Assembly (NCBI RefSeq): GCF_000276665.1 | Contig: NW_004955416.1 | Span: forward strand, 7,927,735 to 7,991,734 | Reading direction: 5' to 3' | Origin: Chinchilla lanigera | Taxonomy: Eukaryota; Chordata; Mammalia; Rodentia; Chinchillidae | DNA: 64,000 nt | Shown here: positions 56,610-64,000 of the stretch, piece after piece | How positions within the stretch are numbered: the stretch's first letter is position 1 | Layout of the letters: every line of letters starts with the position of its first letter | The notes under the pieces: generated by a model | What the model was told of the DNA's origin: nothing | The model's database searches: none | The model's input: only the letters and a program-made list of their open reading frames with translations | Translations under genes and position numbers: made by a program

Positions 56610-56840
56610 ATAGCTAATACTTATTAAAAGCACTACATGCCAAGTAATACCCTACATATTTTCTATACCTGCACTTATTTCTTATAATCATACCCTATAA
56701 AGTATATACTGTCATTCTGCGTAAACTTAGGCTTAAATCGCTTTCCAGACGCCACAAGGTTAATGGAAGGAGGGCTAAAATTTTAACCCAGATCATCAGG
56801 CTTTAAGATTTACAAACAGTTCAACTTTCTACCACTACCA
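56610..56840 (+). mobile_element. MIR SINE
   Basis: AATACTTATTAAAAGCACTA, CCCTATAAAGTATATACTG and a decayed 3' half. Confidence 0.6.
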
Positions 56841-56933
56841 CCACTGGATTATACTACTTTTATAACAAGACAGATTACGGCCTTTAAACAGATGAAAAGA
56901 ATGACATAATATGTCCTTTAAAAACAAAAACTA

Positions 56934-57078
56934 AGCCAGGCATGGTGGTGCACGCCTGTAATCCCAGCAGTGGGAGGCTGAGGCAGGAGGATTGCCACCA
57001 TGAGTTTAAGGCCAGCCTGGGCTACATAGCAAGTTCAAGGCCAGCCTGCATTAGACAGAGAGAGACCTTGTCTCAAAA
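56934..57078 (+). mobile_element. B1 SINE
   Basis: AAGCCAGGCATGGTGGTGC to GAGACCTTGTCTC. Confidence 0.93.
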
Positions 57079-57336
57079 CAAAACAAAAAACCTAAATATT
57101 GGTAATTCTTATTTGTACCTCAAAAGAAACATGTAGACTTATACTTCTCTGTGGAATTATGTGTTTAGCTCTGCCAAACCCTTCTGTACTCTACACACAC
57201 ATACACAAATGGATCAACTCATTTGTATGCCTCAGAGACTATTACAGTTACTTAACTATGGCTGACGCTCAACACACAGTTGTTGGAAAGATTAAAAAAA
57301 CTGATCAGGCGTATAATAAATACTGAGTGAATACAC

Positions 57337-57416
57337 CAGTGATGGCAAATCTTACTGAGCTTTCAACGATACAAACAGCCTGCTGCAGCACGCATGCCAT
57401 AGGTTTGGTGCCACTG
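57337..57416 (+). mobile_element. Internally deleted hAT-type MITE (80 bp)
   Basis: It starts CAGTGATGGCAAATCTT and ends GGTTTGGTGCCACTG. The flanking 8-mers GAATACAC and GAATAGAC match at seven of eight bases. Same family as 42983-43174, with the middle lost. Confidence 0.75.
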
Positions 57417-57621
57417 GAATAGACTGTTCCATAAACCATTAGATATAAGTATCAATACATGGTTTACTGGCCAGAACTGAACCAGGGCTAGAACACAAAT
57501 CTCTGTTTCATTATTCTTAAATTGCATCTAGTCTGTTCTCAAGCTTAAATATCTTTTGCTCTAATGAGTTTCAAAAATAAAATATTCATTATTGAAGCCC
57601 TATCAAGAAATAGTTATCTTA

Positions 57622-57708
57622 GGGCTGGGGATATAGCTTAGGAGCACAGTGCCTAACCTGGCAAACCTGAGGTCCTAAGTTCAATTCTTTGTGCCCACAA
57701 AAAAAAAA
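57622..57708 (+). mobile_element. ID SINE
   Basis: GGGCTGGGGATATAGCTTAG to CTAAGTTCAATTC. Confidence 0.88.
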
Positions 57709-57778
57709 GTCATCCTTCAAACTAGTTCCAACTTTACAAGATTATTCATGTTTTTCTTAACTCAGTGCAATTCATAGT

Positions 57779-57860
57779 GCATTTCAGTCCAGGAACCAAA
57801 CCCAGGACCTCCCACATGACAGGCACATGTGTTCTACTACTGAACCAAACCTCAGCCCTA
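57779..57860 (-). mobile_element. Old ID SINE
   Basis: GAACCAAACCCAGGACCTCC, TGAACCAAACCTCAGCCC. Confidence 0.8.
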
Positions 57861-57989
57861 ATAAATTTATCTTCACATGAAAGCTTGACCATTGCCTTCA
57901 CCATTTTTACTGTCATTTTTCTGGAAACCACCTTCTGCTGTTTGTTCTTTCCTTTCCTTTTCTTTCATTTCTGCTTTGTTTTGGTTTTC

Positions 57990-58182
57990 TACATTACTAT
58001 GGCTTAAATCCAAGACTTTTTGTTTCCACTGAGCTATATCCTCAGTCCTTTTTTCATTTTTTAAATTGAGACAGATTCCCACCAAGTCACTAAATTACTC
58101 AGTGTGGCCAGGAACTACCAATCCTCCTGCCTCAGCCTCCCAGAGGACTTGGATTACAGGCATGCACACCATACCCAAGTAA
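57990..58182 (-). mobile_element. B4 SINE
   Basis: GAGCTATATCCTCAGTCC, then TCCTGCCTCAGCCTCCC. Confidence 0.88.
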
Positions 58183-58303
58183 TGTGCTCTTGCTTGAGGT
58201 ACAACTGGAACCAATTCAAAAGTCTAAGAGTGTATATATTGTGGTTTCTTACCAAAATAATGTAATGTGGGTTTCTGAAGGGTTTTTGTTTTGTTTTGTT
58301 GTG

Positions 58304-58384
58304 GGGGCTTTTTTGGTGCTGGACATTAAACCCGGGGCCTTATACTTGCTAAGCATGTACTCTATCACTACACTATACCCTATA
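58304..58384 (-). mobile_element. Old ID SINE
   Basis: TTTTGGTGCTGGACATTAAA, CATGTACTCTATCAC. Confidence 0.75.
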
Positions 58385-58861
58385 GTATCTTTATATTTTT
58401 TATACTCTTCTTGGGAATGACTAACATCTTATTGACCTTTCTGGCAATATATTCTAGCAACATTCTCAGAAATAAACTGATCACTTGGCTTCTTATGTTT
58501 TTTACCATGTTGATGATTATTAGCCATTTTTCAGTTCATGTGCACAGATATGAGATGTATCCACTTTATTCTACTTAACTACTTTTTCTTTCAAATATTA
58601 ATGCACATGAAGTTACTAACTTCTTACCAGAAAAGTTGCCACATGCAAAAGGGGAGGCACCTTATTTATTCTTTTACAAGAAATAGAGTATTATTAGTTG
58701 CACTCCCAAAAGATATACACTGTATTTAAATACTCTGAGAAAACCCCATGTCCATATGTTGTTCCCTCTTACTACAAAATCTCTTACAAGTCAAAACTAC
58801 ATGTATGTCACATCCTTTGGTATATTTCTTCAAAGAAAAGAAACTTTCACTCTAATATGCT
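58385..58861. other. Intron 1, nothing recognised
   Basis: Unassigned AT-rich sequence. Confidence 0.5.
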
Positions 58862-59003
58862 ATTTAACACATCATTTAATCTCAGAAGTAGAAACTGTCC
58901 ATTTTACAGGTAAGAGCTGAAACTCAATAGTTAACTTTCCCACTGAGCCTTAAACTCAAGTCTTTTAAAGTCCAAAACCAGTATGGTCCCACTGTACTAC
59001 CAT
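58862..59003 (+). mobile_element. MIR SINE fragment
   Basis: TCCATTTTACAGGTAAGAGC and CCACTGTACTACCATG. Confidence 0.6.
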
Positions 59004-59492
59004 GTTTCTCCTTACTTAAAACCACCACTGGCTGCTTTCCTGTAAGTTACATTCATGCTGTGAACATGATTTGAAAGTCAGTAATTCTATTTCTTATTAT
59101 GGAGACCACTGGTATGCCCCATAACTTAGTTATGCGTCCAGGACTCTGTCACGCAAGGGTTCTTAAACTAGAGCTCAGGTAACAAACTTCTTGACTAGAT
59201 GTCTATAAAGAATTATTGATAACTTTGGTTTCATTACAAAAGTCTTCAGAATATTCTTAGGAAGGCAGAAGGGCCACAATAGGAAGATACTATCATTTAG
59301 TTGGCTACCTTATCTCAATAATTTTCAATTTTGTCACCTCTAAAATGGGGATATGTATCAGATTTGTAACAATTAAAATAACCTACTACAGCTCTTGGCA
59401 TTTAACATCAGTTCCTATTCTGTTCTCAACCTCTGTATGCTATAGCCTATCATATTAAAATATCATGATACAATTCAACTTTAAAACTCTTC
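59004..59492. other. Intron 1, nothing recognised
   Basis: Unassigned. Confidence 0.5.
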
Positions 59493-59606
59493 AGGCTGGG
59501 CATGATGACCCACACCTGTAATCTCAGCACTCAGGAGGCTGAGCCAGGAGGATCACAGCAAGCTCAAGCCCAGCCTGAACAGAAAGACCCTGTCTCGAAA
59601 AAACCT
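59493..59606 (+). mobile_element. B1 SINE, internally deleted
   Basis: GGCTGGGCATGATGACCC to AAAGACCCTGTCTCG. Confidence 0.9.
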
Positions 59607-60141
59607 TGTTTTCAACTTCATTTACTTTCCCACTCAAACTCACTTTTCATATTAATCCTATCCCATTCTGATTACTCTAAAATCCATTGGCTCTAACATT
59701 TATATTTTGTGTGCACTTATATGTTGACATGTTGAATCCCTAAGCCAGCTTTTACCTACTTGTGGGTAGAAAATGTGTCTTAATTATTCCTTACTTAACC
59801 CTGTGCCTACACAAGTAACTACCAATCAAATCTATTATACTATGTTACCTTGGTAAATACTATGACAAACATTCATTAAGTGAAAGTATAGCACCAAAGT
59901 TTATGATCTGTTGCTTTGCCTTAATCACATTTCCACTATTAATACTCAAAATGTTTTTATTAATAACTTTTCTACTCACATCTGTGCTCTCTACAGCTAT
60001 TTCTTATCAAAACAAAGAGTCAAAAATCAGTTTGAATTCTAAAACAAGACACAGAAAAGAACACAGTACAGTAAAATAATGAGATTTAATCCCTTAAAAT
60101 TTTTATTTTAGAATCTAAAAGGTATGCAACTTTTACATATA
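59607..60141. other. Intron 1, nothing recognised
   Basis: Unassigned AT-rich sequence. Confidence 0.5.
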
Positions 60142-60325
60142 GAATCATGCATCACTTCACAGCAGGAATATACTCTGAAAAATGTGATGTTGAGCTGGTT
60201 CTGTCATTGTATGCTTACAAAGTTAGATGGTACAACATACTATACACCTAGGATATATAGGACAGCCCCCACTGTATATGTAGTTCATTTCTGGTCTCAG
60301 TATCATTATGCAGCACACATGATTG
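60142..60325 (+). mobile_element. Tigger-like MITE
   Basis: Start GAATCATGCATCAC and end GCAGCACACATGATTG are inverted repeats, with TA at 60140-60141 and 60326-60327. Internal CTATACACCTAGGATATA matches a known pogo/Tigger-derived family. Confidence 0.7.
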
Positions 60326-60327
60326 TA

Positions 60328-60975
60328 CAGTCATTCCTCAGTACCCTGGGGATTGGTTGCAGGACTCTCCCCCATACTAAAATCTGATGATGCACAAGTA
60401 TTTTATATAAAACGATGTAGTATTACACACGAACTACAAGCATCTTCCTATATACTTTAAATCATTGCTAAATTACTTACAATACCCAACCCAAGGTAAA
60501 TAATATGTAAGTAGTTGTTACACTGTATTGTGTAGGAAACAATGACAGGAGAAGAAAGTCTGCATTCAGTAGATGCAATCATCATAGATCAAACTTCGCA
60601 AGTACAAAGGGAGAGGCAAAGTGAACAATGCTCAAACAAGGGCAGGAGAAAAGACTGAGGATCTGTAAAATGAGGTGAGGCCACAGCAGAATACACTTAC
60701 AGTCACTTCATCCTCACGGATTCATCATAGTGCCCAGTCTGCAGCATATTTAAGGTTTGCTTTTTGGAATTTTCTGGAGGTTTTTTGTTTTGCTTTGTTT
60801 TGTTTCCGGGACTGAGAATCGAACTCGATACCTTGCGCTTGCCAGGCAGGTGCTGTGCCGCTGAGCTAAATCCCCAGCCCTGGAGGTTTTTGTTTTTGTT
60901 TTTGTTTTTATTATTTTCGACCCTAAGGTGGTTAAATTCAAGGACACAGAACCCGTGGATAAAAAAGACCAACTG
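60328..60975 (+). mobile_element. Tigger-derived MER2-like element with nested ID
   Basis: It starts CAGTCATTCCTCAGTACCC and ends CCAACTG, with TTAAATCATTGCTAAATTAC inside. It abuts the preceding Tigger-like element across a single TA. An ID element (60786-60880) is inserted with duplication TGGAGGTTTTT. Confidence 0.75.
60786..60880 (-). mobile_element. ID SINE nested in MER2-like element
   Basis: GAATCGAACTCGATACC to GAGCTAAATCCCCAGCCC; flanked by TGGAGGTTTTT at 60775-60785 and 60881-60891. Confidence 0.96.
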
Positions 60976-61034
60976 ACAATCTCAAATTGCTTTATAGGAA
61001 AAGCTTGAGACATTCAAGCATAAAACAATCACAA

Positions 61035-61395
61035 TACAGTAGAATATTATTTGGTGATAAAAAAAATCTACATACTACACATACAAACTTTGAAAACATC
61101 ACGTCAAATGTGAGAAGTCAGTTGCAAAGGGACACGTATTTTAAGATTATTTATACAAAATAGAAATGTCCAGAATAGGCAAATTTATAGGCAGAAAACA
61201 AATTAGTGGTTACTAGGAGATGGGAGAAAACATGGGGAGTGACTGTATAGGGGATTCTACAGCTTATTTTCAGGGTGAAGAATTAATGTGATATACAACC
61301 CTATGTATATAAGAACAACAACTTAACTACCTAATTCAGCTAAAATTTTTGATATGCGAAACCTATCTCAACAAAGATGCTTTTAAAAAAGTTGC
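61035..61395 (+). mobile_element. Old L1 3' end
   Basis: ATAGAAATGTCCAGAATAGG, AATTAGTGGTTACTAGGAG and TCAACAAAGATGCTTTT are L1 3'UTR sequence. Confidence 0.8.
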
Positions 61396-61774
61396 CACTG
61401 GTAAGCCATAATGAAATCTGGTAAATGAAATAAGTCACTGACAGGAAAATTAAGTTGGCTACCCGTGATGTTGGAAAAGTCGATCTCCAAGTCCCCCCAC
61501 CACTCCCTTCCTAAAAAGTATAACACGACACTGGAGAGAGTGTGTGAATCAAGGAATTCTGGGCACAGTTGGTTGTTAACAGAGTTAAGTGCCTTCTTAG
61601 GCTCTATCGCTCCTAAACTGTAGGGGGCTTCCATCCTCGGTGATTACGGAAGTAGTACTTTTCAGCAGCAGCAGGCTCAGGAAAGAATGTCAAAATAAGA
61701 TGACACTTGCCTAGACTCCCCGCAAAAGCTTAAAAAACCCGAAGGGGCGTCACCTACACACTCCTAAATCTGTG
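61396..61774. other. Intron 1 flank of the CpG island, repeat-free
   Basis: GC content rises toward the island. No repeat recognised. Confidence 0.55.
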
Positions 61775-62032
61775 CACGTGTTACCCGCCTCCACCTGCAC
61801 CAGCCAGCAACGAGCACCATTCACACATCTCAGCCTGCGTCCCACAAACTGACACACTACCGAGCCCCTGGATCTCATTTTCTTAAATTGACAGTAGAAT
61901 CCCCACTAAGTTCCCACTCCAGTCCGACCAGCCTCCGCCCTGCCCCTCCCTGCTCCAAAACCCACACACGTGTTAGCCCGACACCGCCCCACCGGGTCCC
62001 ACGTGCACCTGGTCTAACACACACCCCACGTG
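61775..62032. promoter_or_regulatory. Cluster of four CACGTG E-boxes
   Basis: Perfect palindromic CACGTG occurs at 61775-61780, 61967-61972, 62000-62005 and 62027-62032, just inside intron 1. CACGTG is bound by MYC/MAX, USF and MiT/TFE factors. One such hexamer is expected about once per 4 kb by chance, and less often in CpG-poor DNA. Confidence 0.6.
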
Positions 62033-62295
62033 TGGGTGCCCCACGGGCTTCCTCGGGTAGCTGAGGTCACCGCGTGACCCCGGATCTCCAGAGGTACGAG
62101 AAGGAAAGGACAAGGCCCAAGTCCCTGAGGTCCCAAGCCCGTGGGGAGTGTCCACACCCATCCTCCCTACTAACCCCGACAAATCCAAGGGCCGGGGGCG
62201 ACGGCCCCTTTAAGACACGGCCCAGCCGTCGCCCGGAGAGAGGGGTACACCCGGGCCTACACGACCCCCCTCCACTAGCCCGCCCACGTCCAGTC

Positions 62296-62395
62296 NNNNN
62301 NNNNNNNNNNNNNNNNNNNNNNNNNNNNNNNNNNNNNNNNNNNNNNNNNNNNNNNNNNNNNNNNNNNNNNNNNNNNNNNNNNNNNNNNNNNNNNN
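62296..62395. other. Assembly gap, 100 N, in the CpG island
   Basis: 100 unknown bases in extremely GC-rich sequence near the predicted end of INO80 exon 1. It bridges several spurious long frames. Confidence 0.99.
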
Positions 62396-62513
62396 CGGAG
62401 GGGGGGGTCGCCCCGCCGACTGTGGAGCCGCAGTTCGCTATCTGAGGCCGTGGAACGGTGACTGCGTTGGAGGTGAACGCTCCCAGCTCGCTCCCTCGGC
62501 GGCTCCTGGGACC

Positions 62514-62527
62514 CCAAGATGGCGGCG
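62514..62527 (-). promoter_or_regulatory. YY1-type motif (GCCGCCATCTTG)
   Basis: On the minus strand the sequence reads GCCGCCATCTTGGG, the full YY1 consensus in the orientation usually seen just downstream of a TSS. YY1 is known to associate with the INO80 complex, so a regulatory loop is possible but unproven. Confidence 0.7.
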
Positions 62528-62979
62528 GCGCTGAGGCGGCTGCGGGCGCTGGGCCGGCGGCGGCGGCGGCCACTTTCACTCACTGAGAGGAGCGGAGCAG
62601 GGACACGGGGAGCCATGGCGGGGGGGAGGAGAGGCGCCATAGCCAGGCCAGAACAATCGAGCCGTTACTCGGCTGGCTTACTCCCACCCCGCCCACGCTC
62701 TCTGCTAGTCACCAGCCCGTGGCCGCCCGCAGTGCCGCTGCCATCGACCTTGTGCAGCTCGTACCCCGCCGCTGCCGCCTGACGCCCCGCGCGGACCGGG
62801 GTTCAGGGGGAGACCCTCATCCATGCCATCTGAGTGCAGATTGGTCGGGGCTGGGACTGGCGAAGATTGCCGAAAGGTGGCGGGGAGGAGGAGAAGGATG
62901 TCATCGCTAGAGTGAGCAAGCAGATCTCGCGGGAGCAAATGTCGCGAGAGCTCGCCAAGTTTCCAACGGCCGAAAAAAG

Positions 62980-63060
62980 GTTACTTTTTCCGGAAGTAAC
63001 GTCAATAGAAACCGCCGGGAATTCTGGGAATACAGTACTTGTTCCAGCTGGAGGTAGGAG
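62980..63060. promoter_or_regulatory. ETS/CRE-like and ZNF143-like promoter elements
   Basis: CCGGAAGTAACGTCA at about 62989-63003 is an ETS site fused to a CRE-like half site. The minus strand at about 63015-63040 reads ATTCCCAGAATTCCC, resembling the ZNF143/Staf core TTCCCAGAATGC. Both are common at bidirectional CpG-island promoters. Confidence 0.45.
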
Positions 63061-63280
63061 GGGCTACCAAACGGCAGTCTTGACGGGTGGAACAGGCAGA
63101 AATTTTGTCTTGTGCTGGGCCAACCCCGATACCAGGAGTGGACCCCGGAACAGTCCTTGCCGTTGCTACCTTGGGGACTTCTCCATATTGCCTTCCGACG
63201 AAGTTTCTCACGCTCCGCGCAAAACTACTTAGTGCCGAGAAACTACGAAGCTTCGGTGTATTTTCCCTTTTAACCCGTCG

Positions 63281-63290
63281 GGTGAGTCGC
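63281..63290 (+). promoter_or_regulatory. Candidate 5' splice site of a divergent transcript
   Basis: CGG|GTGAGTCG on the plus strand at 63279-63288 matches the consensus 5' splice site well, and a second candidate GAG|GTAGGA lies at 63053. They are on the side of the CpG island facing away from INO80, as expected for a divergent non-coding RNA. No acceptor or downstream exon could be established. Confidence 0.3.
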
Positions 63291-63330
63291 CTCGGCACAG
63301 GCGGCCTCAGAATTCTCTTTCTTCCCGTTT

Positions 63331-63881
63331 GTATTTGATCCCATGGGTTCCGTGTAAGGGTACTCCCCCCCCCATGATAATTTCATAAAGGGACCCTCCT
63401 TTGGGAAGGTACTATTAGAAGTTGTTAGGCTTCTCCTTTTTTGTTCATGCAAAAATCAGTTGTGTAGTGTGATGTGTTTTGTTTGTCCCTGAGTCATGCG
63501 TAACTCCAGTTTGGGTCCAGATTGCAGCTCGTAGGGCTGTATCCTTTAGAATTGCAGTGCTTTAATCATGAGCCTTTAAAAAGCAAGAAAATTACCTTTT
63601 TTTGTAAAGTTCTTTGGCCTTAGTTTTCTTTAGACTCAGGACATCAATAGTTTTATTATTAAACGTTATTGTAACACTCAGCAGTAAGAATTCCATATTT
63701 TGTTAATAGAAAGCAAATGGGAAGAAGTCCTATATGCACAGTCCTTCCTGGTACTTTAACGAAATGAACCTGCTTAGCACAGATGTCAAACCATAGTTCA
63801 ACAGGCAGAAAAATCTAATCCCATCCTCTTAATACAAAACAGGAGAAAAATGAAATAATTGTAAGTGCTCTAATTCCAGCA
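63331..63881. other. Upstream flank of INO80, nothing recognised
   Basis: GC falls back to background; no repeat or exon identified. Confidence 0.5.
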
Positions 63882-64000
63882 ATGGCTCCACCACCACTAG
63901 CTCCTCAACTGGTGGCCACAGCCGCTCGGCTTCTTTATGTGGGCGAACAAGAGACAAGGGCTGGGAATATAGCTCAGTGGCACAAGCGCTTGCCTGGCAA
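63882..64000 (+). other. Unexplained proline-rich open frame at the window edge
   Basis: ATG at 63882 opens MAPPPLAPQLVATAARLLYV and stays open into an ID element and off the window. A pyrimidine stretch ending CCAG precedes it by two bases. I do not recognise the protein. It could be an exon of a plus-strand transcript, a retrocopy fragment or chance. Confidence 0.2.
63957..64000 (+). mobile_element. ID SINE, cut by window end
   Basis: AGGGCTGGGAATATAGCTC and GCTTGCCTGGCAA. Confidence 0.85.

Larger units (their letters stand above)
61920..63330. promoter_or_regulatory. INO80: CpG island and INO80 promoter, with non-coding exon 1 region
   Basis: The only strongly GC- and CpG-rich stretch in the window, lying upstream of the INO80 start in the right orientation. 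Reading right to left (INO80 direction): an ETS site CCGGAAGT near 62989, two CGCG-rich elements near 62925 and 62943, a reversed CCAAT box (ATTGG) near 62841, and a YY1-type motif AAGATGGCGGC at about 62516-62526. I expect the TSS and exon 1 on the minus strand between about 62900 and 62400. The exon 1 donor was not found and may lie in the 62296-62395 gap. Confidence 0.8.

Noticed and set aside
57873..58085. Lys/Glu-rich 70-residue frame
   Set aside because: Lies in an old B4 and flanking purine-rich sequence; nothing suggests translation.
62067..62640. Alanine/arginine/proline-rich frames in the CpG island
   Set aside because: Composition follows GC-rich DNA, they bridge the 100-N gap and match no protein; at most a uORF in INO80 exon 1.
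1..64000. CRISPR array, operon, phage or plasmid features
   Set aside because: The window is clearly mammalian nuclear DNA; direct repeats present are SINEs, microsatellites or local duplications.
1..64000. A novel multi-gene system
   Set aside because: Apart from INO80 I see no second gene with coherent coding sequence; the remainder is introns, transposon fossils and promoter.

Overview
This is mammalian nuclear DNA and almost certainly rodent. It is packed with B1 and B4 SINEs, tRNA-derived ID elements and LINE-1 fragments, alongside ancient mammal-wide MIR, L2, hAT and Tigger/mariner fossils. ID copies with a GGTACC-plus-AGAAAAACCAAAA tail and B1 copies with an internal duplication suggest a non-murid rodent; a Castorimorpha species (beaver or kangaroo-rat relative) is a guess. 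I see no prokaryotic, plasmid or phage features.

The only protein-coding gene I can support is INO80, the Snf2-family ATPase of the INO80 chromatin-remodelling complex, on the minus strand. Eighteen coding exons (34032 down to 2409) join in frame as 759 codons with a GT donor and AG acceptor at every internal junction. They cover the acidic/basic N-terminus, the HSA/DBINO region that scaffolds actin and Arp subunits, and the first RecA-like lobe of the ATPase (Walker A DEMGLGKT, Walker B DEAQ, motif [13 protein letters not shown]). The gene continues off the left edge, so the second ATPase lobe and C-terminus are not here. The start codon lies in the first coding exon at 34032. It is preceded by an intron of about 28 kb and a CpG-rich promoter with a non-coding exon 1 near 62.4-62.9 kb, partly hidden by a 100-base gap.

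Region by region: 1-2.4 kb is intron downstream of the last exon in view. 2.4-34 kb holds the 18 coding exons separated by SINE-rich introns, with a 1000-base gap at 20890-21889 that lies in an intron and costs no coding sequence. 34-62 kb is intron 1, mostly a palimpsest of nested transposons: L1 fragments carrying B4, B1 and ID insertions, a solo LTR inside an L1, a mariner transposase fossil, and a gap of 210 Ns inside an apparent tandem repeat. 61.8-63.3 kb is the CpG-island promoter, with a cluster of CACGTG E-boxes just inside intron 1, YY1, ETS and CCAAT motifs, and a plausible divergent 5' splice site. 63.3-64 kb is upstream flank.

I found no undescribed system. The points most worth a second look are a back-to-back CTCF-like motif pair (9261-9293), a 36-bp perfect pyrimidine-purine tract (13485-13520), an 88-bp templated duplication inside a SINE (10999-11087), an LTR ending 7 bases from the donor of coding exon 8, a young ID subfamily with some structurally odd copies, an overlapping upstream ORF at the INO80 start, and the E-box cluster. 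Coordinates of repeats are accurate to about 10 bases unless a target-site duplication is given; exon boundaries were placed to the base.
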